Of a DNA stretch of 64,000 bases, positions 50,729 to 59,744 are shown one piece after another. Both the position numbers and the translations under genes were made by a program. The notes below the pieces were generated by a model. That model saw only the letters and a list, made by a program, of their open reading frames with translations. It did not search any database and had not been told where the DNA came from. The stretch lies in contig VGZI01000007.1 of NCBI GenBank assembly GCA_016872605.1, positions 1 to 64,000 on the forward strand. Direction: 5' to 3'. The DNA comes from Planctomycetota bacterium (GTDB taxonomy: Bacteria > Planctomycetota > Planctomycetia > Gemmatales > Gemmataceae). Within the stretch, counting starts at the first letter, position 1, and every line of letters begins with the position of its first letter.

Positions 50729-51127
50729 ATGAAAAAAGCCTTCGATCACATCGGCATCATCACGACTGTGCCGCAACCGGGCGAATCGTGGGTTCCCGAC
50801 AGCGAAGTATGGGTGACCAATCCGCGGCTGCATCCGAATCGCATCGAGTACGTGCGCCCCAAGGTGATGCCGACGATTCCACCCGAGAAGGTCGCGCTGT
50901 GGAAGCTGTGGCACTGGCCGCATGTGGCGTATCGTGTTGAGAATCTGAATGAAGCGATTGCCGGCGAAGAAGTCGTCCTCGGTCCGTTTCACCCGGCGCC
51001 GTTCGTCGAGGTCGCCTTCGTCCATAAGAACGGCGTCATCCTGGAGTACACGCAATATCGCGACCTCGACCACTGGTTTGGGCAACCGAATCCCCCGGGC
51101 TTCGAACATGTCGCAATGACCGAGTAA
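50729..51127 (+). CDS. Glyoxalase/VOC-family-like protein
   Basis: A 132-residue protein starting MKKAFDHIGIITTVPQPGES. The opening FDHIGI and later HVAYRVENLNEAIAGEE, VEVAFVHKNGVILEYTQY with its final Glu match the VOC fold (glyoxalase/bleomycin resistance/dioxygenase). Two ligand-type residues, His7 and the final-strand Glu, are in place, so a metal-bound lyase or dioxygenase-like activity is possible; no specific one can be named. It has no co-directional neighbour. Confidence 0.8.
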   Translation: MKKAFDHIGIITTVPQPGESWVPDSEVWVTNPRLHPNRIEYVRPKVMPTIPPEKVALWKLWHWPHVAYRVENLNEAIAGEEVVLGPFHPAPFVEVAFVHKNGVILEYTQYRDLDHWFGQPNPPGFEHVAMTE

Positions 51128-51183
51128 GAGCCGCGCACGTAGTAAGCGGCCGCTGGAGCGCCGCTTACTACGTGCGTGGCTCT
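51127..51183. terminator. Two-way hairpin between convergent genes
   Basis: Arms of 24 bases (AGAGCCGCGCACGTAGTAAG, then CGGC, with one mismatch on the other side) around a nine-base loop. It starts at the final base of the VOC stop codon and ends eight bases before the stop of the convergent VWA gene. The T-runs are weak, so termination may also need Rho. Confidence 0.7.
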
Positions 51184-51190
51184 TTGATGG

Positions 51191-53533
51191 CTACACCAAT
51201 CCCCACCAGCGGCGCAAGCCCCATTCCAATGCCAGCAAAATGACGAAAAGAACAAAGCTCACCAGGACCAACGACCCCCACAGACCCGCGAACTGATCGG
51301 CGACATGCGGCGACGCCGGGACGCGCGTCCAGTCGGGCCAGTGCGTCGTCTTTTCGCGCGATTCGCGATTGACCTGGCCGGCGAGCGAATCGAGATACTC
51401 CGTGACCTTGTCCAGGTCGCGGAATTCGCCGCCCGATTCGGCCGCGATGATCCTAAGAGCGTCATGTTCGGTGCGCGGGAAGCGCGATTCGATGTCGTCG
51501 AAAGCGACCAAGAAGCGGGCCTTGCCGGTGACTTCGATTTCCTTGCCAGTCGAATCCTTGCCCGTGGCGCGAACGCTGAGCAGGTGCGGCCCAGGTTCCT
51601 TGGCGTCCTTGAACGTGCCGGTGCGGTGCGGCTTCAGCGAATCTGGCTTGTACTTGTGATTTGGGCCTACGACCTCCGGCTCAAACATCGCGCCGGTTAG
51701 CTCGGCGCCGTCTTTGCCGCGCAAGCTCAGTGTGAATGTCAGCATTTCGCCGGCGTTGGCGTTGATGCGGCGCTTATCCAGGTGAATCGCGAGCTGATTG
51801 GTCTGATCGTCGTGCTGCGCCAGCCAAAAGACAAGCTGTTTCCAGAAATGCGTGTAGGCGGCGATGGCTTCCGCCGAATTGTACCAACTTCGTGAGGTCG
51901 AATCGCCGGCAAAGACGACCACCGGCCCCGCGTCGGCGCTTGGGATGGTGGCCGCCATGAGCAGATTCTTGCCGTCACGCTCTTCGAGTAAACGTGTGGC
52001 GTTGCCGAGGAGCGTGCCGAGCGGCGACCAGCCGCGGAGCGGTGCGAACGTTTCTTGCCAAATGGCGTCGTTCTTTTTGACATCGCGGTCGAGCTTGAGA
52101 AACGAAAAGCTGCCGGCGCCCTTGGCGGGAACGGCCAGCGTCGGCGCCTTGGTGTACGTGGCCTTCGAATCGAGCCTCACCGGCAACAGACCGGCGATTG
52201 CAGGATGTATATGCCAACCGCCGGTTGCAAAAGTCTCGCTGCCGCCGAGCATCAACAAGCCGCTGCGTTTCTTGGCGTCGCCCGATTTTCCCTGGACGAG
52301 TTCGCGAATCTTCTCGAACACTTTGTCGTCGCCGAGCGAGAATCGCTTTGCCGATACATCGCCGATGACGATGACGTGGTAGTGTCGGCGATCGAACTCG
52401 TAGAACTTGATGGCATCCCCTTTTGCGTCGGACGGCGGTTCGAAGGTGAAGACATCGAACTGCTTCTCGCGCATTAGCGTGCGAATCGCGTACGTCGGCT
52501 CATAGACGCGTGGCCGATCGACCCACAGAATGTTTGTCTTGTCCTCGATAACCTGGATGTACGTGCTGATTTCGTTGTTCTCGACGTTCGCTTCTTCGGC
52601 ATGCGGCGGAATTCTTAGCGTGAGCTTGTATTCGCCTGGCTCCTCGGGCGCGGAGCATGGGACGAAAATCGCCTGGTCCTTCTCTTGTGCCATGCGCATG
52701 AGCGGGATCGCGCCGATCTTTTTCGATGTCTTCCCCGCGACATCTTCCAGAAGCACCTCGACCGCCACGTCTTGGCCTTTGAAACCGGGCGCTTGCGCGA
52801 TTGCTTTTACGGTGAATTTCGCGTTCACGTACAAGGGACCAGCGGCGGCGTCGAAGCGCGTCAGGCCGATGTCCTTGCGGTACTTCTTGTTCTCCGGGTC
52901 GCCCAGGCCGAACGTCTGGATCGGCGCCGTGCCGCGCCAGGCACGGGCTTCTTCGGGAGCGGAAAAGCGTGTGCCGTTGTCGGCGCCGTCGCTGAAGAGC
53001 AAAACGCCCCGCAGGTTTTTCTCGAAACCATGCCGGCTTCGCAGTTGCTTGAGCCAGGCGCCGATGTCGGTGCGCTTGCCCGTCGGCGTTGGGTCATGCC
53101 TATCGGGCAGCAAATCCTCCGCCGCCAGGTAGCGAACGACTTCGATGCGCTGCTGCGTGCGAAGACGATCAAGACGCCTTTGCACGTCCGGCGCGTCCCA
53201 GGCCGAGATGAGTTGTTCCCATCGTGTCGGCACGGAATCGCTGTCTTTTGCCTTCATGCTCTCGGAGATGTCGAAGACGACGAGCAGCTTGGTCGTCTCG
53301 ACGCCTTCTAGTTCCGTGAATGCGAAGGACGGCCGCAAAAGCATCATGAACGCGACGGCGAGCGCGGCCAGGCGAAGAAACAGAACGACGGCAACCTGCC
53401 GACCGGTCACATTCTGGACGCCAAGGTAGGTCCAGATGGTCAGCAGTACGAGCAATGCGGCCGCAGTACCGAGCAACGGTAGGCCGAGCGTCGGCAGCGC
53501 GAATGGGCCTGCCGGGTCGAACGCCAGATTCAT
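51191..53533 (-). CDS. Membrane protein with VWA-type domain and Ig-like/GATase-like parts
   Basis: A 780-residue membrane protein. Two hydrophobic helices open it (LGLPLLGTAAALLVLLTIW and VVLFLRLAALAVAFMMLL), then a von Willebrand A-type domain with the metal site LLVVFDISESMKAKD, a middle part with Ig-like strands (FTVKAIAQAPGFKGQDVAVE), a region resembling class I glutamine amidotransferase folds (GLLMLGGSETFATGGWH), and a final helix near the C-terminus (LWGSLVLVSFVLFVILLAL). It lies 64 bases downstream of the BatA-like gene and pairs with it. The start at 53533 is preferred because the region upstream is repeat-like and hydrophilic. Confidence 0.8.
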   Translation of the reverse strand: MNLAFDPAGPFALPTLGLPLLGTAAALLVLLTIWTYLGVQNVTGRQVAVVLFLRLAALAVAFMMLLRPSFAFTELEGVETTKLLVVFDISESMKAKDSDSVPTRWEQLISAWDAPDVQRRLDRLRTQQRIEVVRYLAAEDLLPDRHDPTPTGKRTDIGAWLKQLRSRHGFEKNLRGVLLFSDGADNGTRFSAPEEARAWRGTAPIQTFGLGDPENKKYRKDIGLTRFDAAAGPLYVNAKFTVKAIAQAPGFKGQDVAVEVLLEDVAGKTSKKIGAIPLMRMAQEKDQAIFVPCSAPEEPGEYKLTLRIPPHAEEANVENNEISTYIQVIEDKTNILWVDRPRVYEPTYAIRTLMREKQFDVFTFEPPSDAKGDAIKFYEFDRRHYHVIVIGDVSAKRFSLGDDKVFEKIRELVQGKSGDAKKRSGLLMLGGSETFATGGWHIHPAIAGLLPVRLDSKATYTKAPTLAVPAKGAGSFSFLKLDRDVKKNDAIWQETFAPLRGWSPLGTLLGNATRLLEERDGKNLLMAATIPSADAGPVVVFAGDSTSRSWYNSAEAIAAYTHFWKQLVFWLAQHDDQTNQLAIHLDKRRINANAGEMLTFTLSLRGKDGAELTGAMFEPEVVGPNHKYKPDSLKPHRTGTFKDAKEPGPHLLSVRATGKDSTGKEIEVTGKARFLVAFDDIESRFPRTEHDALRIIAAESGGEFRDLDKVTEYLDSLAGQVNRESREKTTHWPDWTRVPASPHVADQFAGLWGSLVLVSFVLFVILLALEWGLRRWWGLV

Positions 53534-53587
53534 GTCCGCGAACTGGTTCACCGTGTCGTCCCTCACCCGGCGGCGAATATCATCCTC

Positions 53588-53616
53588 AACCGGCTGCTTA
53601 CGCGGCTCGGCTCGCC
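53588..53616. repeat. Family C hairpin (copy 2)
   Basis: AACCGGCTGCTTACGCGGCT followed by CGGCTCGCC, with the same layout as at 6469-6498. It overlaps the last codons of the BatA-like gene and the gap before the next gene. Confidence 0.6.
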
Positions 53617-55784
53617 GATCCTTCCTCTTCGTCATGCTGGTAGAACTTATTCGCCAGCAGATTCTCAAACGCTAGCAGGAAAAGCAGGCCAATCATCAAC
53701 CAGGGGAACAACTCCATAGGTTCGTCCCACTGCAGCGATTCACGCAGTGGCGTCTTGCGATCAAGCGGAACGTGCGAGCCCGCGCCGAGAGCCTTCTCGA
53801 TCTTTGACGCCTTGACAAGAGAGAGATCGCTTTCCTCGGCGGGCACATTGATGCTGAACTGATGCAGCGTCTTGCGTTCCTGCGTCGCCGCATTGACCCC
53901 GGCAATGGCGTACGTGCCAGCTTTGCCCACGTTCTTGCCGACCCATCGATTCGCGGCGTCGAAGGCGATGTCGCGATCCAGACCATCGAGTGAAAGCACA
54001 TGTTTTGGAAAGCTGAACGCGGCATCCTTGCGCACATGCGGCAGTTCGGCGCCGAACTGATAATTGAGCCGTTGCTCCGCGCGTGCGGCACACAAATACT
54101 TGGCGCATAACTGCGGCAACGCGAAGCCAAAGGCGTTGGTCCGCTCGTTGTAGTTGTGCCATCGGCCCGAGTCGTCGCCGAGCGGCGTCGTCACAAGGAC
54201 GACTTTTCGAGGCGCCTTCCCGACGACAACCGCGGATCGACCGGGCTCACCGTCATCGTAGCGGACCACGTGCGCGCCCGAGTCGTTCGGCTCCACCTCC
54301 CAGTACTTGTACGCTGTCGGATGACGCAGAAAATCCCAGTCTTCCACAAGCCAGTCCATGAGCGGGGCGACAAAGGAATGGCGTGTGTCCATACGGTTGA
54401 GTTCCCATCGTGCGCCGTCTTTGGCGGGCGCGTCGATGCGCTTGACAATTCGGCCCGGCATCACCTTTTGCGCGGCGGCACTGGCATATGGCGCAGGCGG
54501 GTCGTCGAGCGCCGGCGGGATGATCGCCACGCCGCCGCCGTTCTGCATGTAATCGTCCAGCGCTTCCCAAAGCGCCTCGCTCGGCGCGTGAACGCCTACC
54601 AGGAACACCGCTTCGTAACGCGACAAGGTCGGCTTGTCGCGCACGTCTTTGTGATCCACCGCATATAGGAGCGCTCGCAGCCGATCGGCGAACGGTTTCG
54701 TTCGGCTCGGGTCGTCTGCCAACACGAGCACTGGCGGCATGGTGTGAAGGTGAATCGTGGCAAAGCGCACGTTGTTGAATGCCAGCGAGTCGTCGGATGT
54801 TCCGAGACGAATCTCAACCGAATGAAACCCGGGGTCGAGTTTGGCCGACTCGAGGTCAAGAGCGAGTGTTCGCTGCTTGTCCGCCTCCAGGTCGAACGCC
54901 TGACGAATCGCCTCTTTGCCGTCGACCAGGACAACGAGCAGGTTTTGCACGTCCTTGTCCTTGCCTTTGCCGGTCGCTTTGACGGTGACGCGCAACGGAA
55001 TCCGCTCGCCGGCCGTGAACGAATCCCGGCCCGAAGCGAAGTCGGTGGCGGAAATGGCCAGATCGACGGGATCGTCAACGCCGACGTCGAAGTACCAACG
55101 TTTGACGGGAACGGTCGAGTTCGTCTTGGCCGGCGTGCGTCCACCCCACGATCCGACCGTGCGATCACTGAAAACGCATAGGAAGCGCGGCAACTGCGCA
55201 GCTTCGGGATCGCCGCGGGGACCATCCCATTCGGCAAAACGCCGCAGCCCTTCGTCGATCGCCTTGGTCACCGGCTCGGGACGCACTTGAATTGTCAGCG
55301 ACTGAATGCGTTGCCGGGCTTTCTCAAGCGATTTGAGCCACTCCGCGCTGGAGAAACTATCGGGATCGCAGGCGTCGAGAATGAGCGTCCGTCCATCCTC
55401 GGGGAGTTGGTCGAGCAGTTCGAACGCTCGCTTTTTCGCCAGATCGAGCCGGGATGCGCCGCCGACCTTGTAGTCCATGCTTGGGCTGGTGTCGAACACG
55501 AGCACAATCGCCGCGGGTTTTTCGCGGCTCAATCCGAGCGTCTCCTGAAAAATGCGAAGCCGTGCCAGCGCGACACATACGAGCACGACCAGACCGATCC
55601 GTAACAGCAGCAAAAGCAAGTGGCGAAGCTGCAGACTTCGCGTATTGGACCGTTCCTTCTGCATCAGAAATCGAAACGCGGGAAACGTGAGAGGGGTCGG
55701 CTGCCGGCTGATCAAGAAATGCAACAGCACCGGCAACGCGGCGAGAACAAGACCGCCCAACAGAATTGGATAGACAAAGATCAT
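53598..55784 (-). CDS. BatA-like/VWA membrane protein
   Basis: A 728-residue membrane protein. It opens with the BatA N-terminal double-helix region (VYPILLGGLVLAALPVLLHF, then SLQLRHLLLLLLRIGLVVLV), followed by a VWA domain with the metal-binding site VLVFDTSPSMDYK. The rest is extracytoplasmic with Ig-like strands (RVTVKATGKGKDKDVQNLLV) and ends in a helix (FPWLMIGLLFLLAFENLLA) and a charged tail. Such genes usually accompany a MoxR ATPase and a DUF58 protein, which are absent here. The start at 55784 is preferred because everything upstream reads as a repeat-type sequence. It is co-transcribed with the next VWA gene. Confidence 0.83.
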   Translation of the reverse strand: MIFVYPILLGGLVLAALPVLLHFLISRQPTPLTFPAFRFLMQKERSNTRSLQLRHLLLLLLRIGLVVLVCVALARLRIFQETLGLSREKPAAIVLVFDTSPSMDYKVGGASRLDLAKKRAFELLDQLPEDGRTLILDACDPDSFSSAEWLKSLEKARQRIQSLTIQVRPEPVTKAIDEGLRRFAEWDGPRGDPEAAQLPRFLCVFSDRTVGSWGGRTPAKTNSTVPVKRWYFDVGVDDPVDLAISATDFASGRDSFTAGERIPLRVTVKATGKGKDKDVQNLLVVLVDGKEAIRQAFDLEADKQRTLALDLESAKLDPGFHSVEIRLGTSDDSLAFNNVRFATIHLHTMPPVLVLADDPSRTKPFADRLRALLYAVDHKDVRDKPTLSRYEAVFLVGVHAPSEALWEALDDYMQNGGGVAIIPPALDDPPAPYASAAAQKVMPGRIVKRIDAPAKDGARWELNRMDTRHSFVAPLMDWLVEDWDFLRHPTAYKYWEVEPNDSGAHVVRYDDGEPGRSAVVVGKAPRKVVLVTTPLGDDSGRWHNYNERTNAFGFALPQLCAKYLCAARAEQRLNYQFGAELPHVRKDAAFSFPKHVLSLDGLDRDIAFDAANRWVGKNVGKAGTYAIAGVNAATQERKTLHQFSINVPAEESDLSLVKASKIEKALGAGSHVPLDRKTPLRESLQWDEPMELFPWLMIGLLFLLAFENLLANKFYQHDEEEGSASRAA

Positions 55785-56126
55785 GCGCGGACGGCCCGTG
55801 GAAAAAAGGGAAAATGCCAGACGAGGAGAAAGGCAGAGGCGAAAGAAAGGAAGCCATCGGTCGACCTGGCTCGTTGTTGCTTCCTCTCTCGCCACTCTCC
55901 ACTCGTCACTCGCCACTACTTGACCCCTGCACTTCTCTCCTTTTCGCCCTTTCTCTCGTCAACTACGATTATACCCAAAGTCGCGCTGGCACGACGAGTG
56001 CAATCGATTCAGGGCCCACGAACGGACGATTATCACGGCCACTCCGCGTCGCTTGATATGGTCATTGCGACCTGTAACGTTGGCCTCCGCCGCAGCGACT
56101 ATTCATTTGGTTGGCAGGGACGAACA
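55785..56126. other. Non-coding stretch with repeat fragments
   Basis: No gene can be supported. The stretch holds a run of CACTCTCCACTCGTCACTCG type (55884-55920), related to the in-gene repeat of valS at 25077-25145, and polypyrimidine tracts. An in-frame extension of the BatA-like gene through this run gives the peptide DEWRVAREE, which looks repeat-derived. The promoter of the VWA genes should lie here. Confidence 0.5.
55884..55920. repeat. Family E repeat (copy 2)
   Basis: CTCTCGCCACTCTCCACTCG then TCACTCGCCACTAC, built from short repeats of CACTCxCC. It shares this make-up with the in-gene copy of valS. Confidence 0.5.
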
Positions 56127-56425
56127 ATGGTTGACTGGGGGGGGCAATCTTGGCTCGGCACGGCCCGATGGTTTGGCAGACTTGCTATCGGCTGCTAAAC
56201 CACCGGGAGGATGCATTCGATTGCTACCAGGAGACGTTCTTCGCTGCCTTTCGTGTTGCGCAGGCGCAGCCGATAGATGATTGGTCGTCATTCCTGGCGT
56301 GCCTGGCGACGCGACGCGCAATGGACCAACTCCGGAAGCGTTACCGTTCGCGACGTCAGTCTTTGTCCATTGACACGATCGCGGAACTGAGCGGTGAAGT
56401 GGACGGCCCAATTCACGTGTGCTGA
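56127..56425 (+). pseudogene. ECF sigma factor remnant, frameshifted in a G8 run and truncated
   Basis: Adding one G to the run of eight at 56137-56144 joins MVDWGG to AILARHGPMVWQTCYRLL, which continues DAFDCYQETFFAAFRVAQAQ, DDWSSFLACLATRRAMDQLR and KRYRSRR. This is the start and region 2 of the planctomycete ECF family whose members begin MTDWExIxxxHGP. As it stands the frame from ATG (56127) leaves the correct frame at the G-run; a TTG at 56150 would give the region 2 part alone. The frame ends at a TGA (56423-56425) before any region 4, so it is probably a broken gene, though the G-run could also vary in length. Confidence 0.72.
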
Positions 56426-56576
56426 CGCCCATCCGAGTTGAGGTGGATAACGGTTGCCCGGTTCGAGATGCCGGATGGGACAGATCGACCCAGGGCGGCT
56501 GCTGGTTGATGCAATCAGGTTCTTCTCCTTCGCCGCCCAGATTCAAGCGCAGGCCGACCATCAACCCCTCCGCTGT
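56426..56576. other. Non-coding tail after the sigma remnant
   Basis: About 150 bases between the sigma remnant and the end of the minus-strand gene. No region 4 of a sigma factor could be found in any frame, and no clear hairpin is present. Confidence 0.4.
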
Positions 56577-59576
56577 TTAGTTCCGCGTTTGCACCCAGAT
56601 CGGCGAGCCCCAGGCGATTTCGCCGTCGGCTTGCAGTACGCGGATGTAGAAATAGTGCGCCGGCGCAAGCATCTTGGCGGTCCATTGGCCTTTGAACTCG
56701 CTGCCTTTCGGTTGAATCGTTTCGATCACCTTGCTATCGCGCAGGATATCGATCTTGGCGATCTTGCCCGTACCGACGACGTGGATGTCGAACGTCGGCG
56801 GACGATCGACGATCAGGTCGTCGCCCATGATTTTGTCGCCCGAGCGGAAGTCGACGAGGATGTTGTCCGTCGCGCCGTAGCAATGACGCTGCTTGACGGC
56901 CTTGAGCAAGCTCTGCCGATCGCGCCCCTCGGCGAGGATGATGAAGTACGAGATGTGCGTCGACCAGTGATCGCTCGACGCCTGGAAGCCGAACTTGACG
57001 TCCTTTTGTAGGGCGAGGTTGACGAAGCCCTTGGGATACCAGCCGGCGACGTTGGCGGGGTCTTTGCCGGACTTCGGATCGTAGCCGGCGCGCGGGGCGT
57101 CTTCCATCTCGTAGGACATGCGGTCACCCTGATAGATTTCGACGATCGGTTCGACGACTGGATCGTTGTCGCGCCAGTCGGTGCCCATGCCGGTGGCGCT
57201 GGTGTGGCTGGCGCAGATGCCGTTGTGCTCGCGGAGATAGCGGTAGAGCATCTTGGCGTCGTCGGGGTGGACGTTGCCGGGCCAGGCGCCTTTCTTTTTC
57301 TTGTTCTCCTCATCAGGCGGCGGATCGCCCTTGGGCGGCGCCAATCTCGGCAACGTCATCACGCCGCGCTGGGCGAACATGACGTTGCGATGGCCATGCG
57401 GATACGGGACGGAGCGTTCGTAGGTGAACATGGTCGTGAAGGCTTTTGTGTGATAGGCGTCGGTGAACTTCTGTGTGAGCCACCAGGAGTACTCGCGGCC
57501 CGCGCCGTTGTCGTGATCGCCGTTGCCGATCCAGTCGAACTGGGCGGCGTCGATGGCGTAGCGGAACATGTCCTCCAACGATCCGTCGGGAGCGCCGTCC
57601 CAGGAGATTTCGGTGTGGCGATGGTACTCGCCGCGCAGATACTGAAGCGTCTTGCCGCCGACCTTGAGGCGATGTTGGCGCATTCGTTTGACGGCGGCGT
57701 TCTCGGCGACGACCTTGGGCGTCAGCGGGTTCTCGCCCGCTTTGTGCTCGACCAGGTTCAACGCCGTCGCTTTGGGCGGCAGATCGATCACGCTCATGTA
57801 GATCTGATTGTCGACGTCGTTCGGCGTCGTGTAACGGCCATCGGTGTTGTGGATGATCGTCAGGCCGCCGCCCGAATGAGGCAGCAGCACGGGGCGATGA
57901 TCGAGCAAGCCATCGGAGTGATGCACCTCGATCTCGTTGCTCCAGGCTTGGCCATCGAGTCGACGAGCGTAGGTGATCCAATAGGCGCCCGGGTGCGAAC
58001 TGTACCGTGAGCCGAAGTTGCGTCGATAGGTGAGCCAGACGTTGCCGCTGCCGTCGATGCCGATTTGCGGGTAGGCGAAGCGGCTGCCGCGTTCGAAGAG
58101 GTTGGTCTTGAGCGCGTCGCCGGCCATCGGCGGCTGCACGACGGTTGACGTCGGCAACTCGGCGGTCGGCTTCTTGAGTTTGCCGTCCGTGTCGAGGCAG
58201 ACGACTCGCACCGAGCGCGAACTGTAGAGCGGATTGCCTTTACCGGGGACGAGCGAACCGTAGTCCTGTCCCCAGTGTTCGGGGCCTTCTTCGTAGGCGA
58301 TCCAAAGCCGGCCTTGCGGGTCGTAAACGACCGATGGCCGAGCTTCGAATTTCGTGGAAGTCGCGACGCGAATCTGGTTCGTCGCCTTGCGAGCGCGGTC
58401 AAAAATAATGCCTTCGACATCATAGTTCCCGCTGCGATAGCGATCGAAGGCAACCGTAACCTGGCCGGTCGGCGAGGCGGCGATCGTCGGATGCCAGCAG
58501 TTGCCTTCGACACCTAGAACGACTTCCGTTTCTTGGATTTGAAGGTCGCGACTGCAGAAGTGAACATCGATGCCGGACTGACCCTCGATCCAGTTCTGGC
58601 AGGCGACCCAGAGATTGCCCTGAGCATCTGTCGTCATCGCCGGCGCCAGCTCACGGTCGGCGATCTTGTTGAGACGCCTCTCCGCAGAGAGCTTGCCATC
58701 GCTGCCGATCTTGCGCGCGTGCAATGGGAAACTTGAGTCGCGATGCGCACTGTAAACGACCCACACGTCGCCGTCAGCGCTGGCGGCGATGGCGCAGCGG
58801 GCGATGTCTTGCTTGGCGTCGGTGATGGCGATCGGCTCGCTCCATTTGCCGTCCTTGTAGGACTTGACAAACACCTGATCGCCAAATTCTGGCTTGTAAT
58901 AATCCTTGAAATCCTTGGGTTGTTCCTTGAGCTGGGGCGCCTCGATGCGGCGGGACTCGTCGCGGTGCCTGTACGCGACGTAGGCGACCCAGAGCGTGCC
59001 GTCGGGGCCGTGACACGCGGCGGGCATGTCCTCTTCGAGCTTGGTGCCGGCGATCGGCGTCGCGGTCGAAACCAAACGCGCCACGGCGTCGCCATTGAAG
59101 AGACGTTGCGGCTTGCCGGCGAGCACGTCGTTGAGCGCCACCCCCGCCTTGGCGCCGTCGTGAAGAACCGACAACGTCGTCTTGTCGTCGAAATCTTCCA
59201 GGTGCAGCACGACGCCGACGGTGGCAACCGGTTCGAGTTTGCTGATGGCAGGTTGACCCTTCGGCGCGCGAACCGGCGCACGTGTTTTCGCTTGCCAGTT
59301 CGTCACTTCCCCCTTGGTTTCGACCTTGTCGTCGCCGCGAAAGCGATAGCCCTCGCGATGCACGACCCTGGCGCCGGTGACAGTAGCCTGCCCCGACCAA
59401 TCGCGGCCCGCCGGATCCTTGAGCCCAAACTCGAGCAGCACGGCGATACGCTTCTTGCCGGGCGAAGCTTTTTTCGCCCAGTCAAGCAGCGGAAACGACG
59501 GCGGCGGCTGCATGGCGAAAACGATCACGACGCAGATCAAAGCGACGGCGGCAACCAGCGAGAGAACGCGTTTCAT
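56577..59576 (-). CDS. Large beta-propeller plus PHP-like protein
   Basis: A 999-residue membrane-anchored or exported protein. A single hydrophobic helix opens it (VLSLVAAVALICVVIVFAM). Residues of about 180-620 form repeated propeller-like units (PDGTLWVAYVAYRHRDESRR, SADGDVWVVYSAHRDS, DAQGNLWVACQNWIEGQSGI, DPQGRLWIAYEEGPEHWGQD, DGSGNVWLTYRRN). A PHP-like domain follows from about 660 (YLRGEYHRHTEISWDG, FDWIGNGDHDNGAGREYSW, then KDPANVAGWYPKGFV), resembling the CehA/McbA and DUF3604 families, with histidines and aspartates in plausible metal positions. The start at 59576 follows GGAG by seven bases. Function unknown; a secreted phosphoesterase is a guess. Confidence 0.8.
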   Translation of the reverse strand: MKRVLSLVAAVALICVVIVFAMQPPPSFPLLDWAKKASPGKKRIAVLLEFGLKDPAGRDWSGQATVTGARVVHREGYRFRGDDKVETKGEVTNWQAKTRAPVRAPKGQPAISKLEPVATVGVVLHLEDFDDKTTLSVLHDGAKAGVALNDVLAGKPQRLFNGDAVARLVSTATPIAGTKLEEDMPAACHGPDGTLWVAYVAYRHRDESRRIEAPQLKEQPKDFKDYYKPEFGDQVFVKSYKDGKWSEPIAITDAKQDIARCAIAASADGDVWVVYSAHRDSSFPLHARKIGSDGKLSAERRLNKIADRELAPAMTTDAQGNLWVACQNWIEGQSGIDVHFCSRDLQIQETEVVLGVEGNCWHPTIAASPTGQVTVAFDRYRSGNYDVEGIIFDRARKATNQIRVATSTKFEARPSVVYDPQGRLWIAYEEGPEHWGQDYGSLVPGKGNPLYSSRSVRVVCLDTDGKLKKPTAELPTSTVVQPPMAGDALKTNLFERGSRFAYPQIGIDGSGNVWLTYRRNFGSRYSSHPGAYWITYARRLDGQAWSNEIEVHHSDGLLDHRPVLLPHSGGGLTIIHNTDGRYTTPNDVDNQIYMSVIDLPPKATALNLVEHKAGENPLTPKVVAENAAVKRMRQHRLKVGGKTLQYLRGEYHRHTEISWDGAPDGSLEDMFRYAIDAAQFDWIGNGDHDNGAGREYSWWLTQKFTDAYHTKAFTTMFTYERSVPYPHGHRNVMFAQRGVMTLPRLAPPKGDPPPDEENKKKKGAWPGNVHPDDAKMLYRYLREHNGICASHTSATGMGTDWRDNDPVVEPIVEIYQGDRMSYEMEDAPRAGYDPKSGKDPANVAGWYPKGFVNLALQKDVKFGFQASSDHWSTHISYFIILAEGRDRQSLLKAVKQRHCYGATDNILVDFRSGDKIMGDDLIVDRPPTFDIHVVGTGKIAKIDILRDSKVIETIQPKGSEFKGQWTAKMLAPAHYFYIRVLQADGEIAWGSPIWVQTRN

Positions 59577-59744
59577 GGCCGACTCCACGAATGATGATCG
59601 GAATTGGGATGGATTCTCTCCGACGCAATCAGAGAATGCAAGATAATTCTCCAGAAAAGTAGCGTAGGGTCACGCTTTGCCGTAACTCGCTTGCGTCTGT
59701 ATATCAACCGCGAACGAATCCCTATGCAAGCACTGGAGTTCGCC

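Noticed and set aside
53533-53668. N-terminal extension of the VWA gene up to 53668
   Set aside because: It would overlap the end of the BatA-like gene and consists of charged sequence from a family C hairpin; the start at 53533 precedes the first hydrophobic helix directly.
55785-55916. N-terminal extension of the BatA-like gene
   Set aside because: The extension encodes repeat-derived sequence (DEWRVAREE) with no family match; BatA-type proteins start with the double-helix region at 55784.
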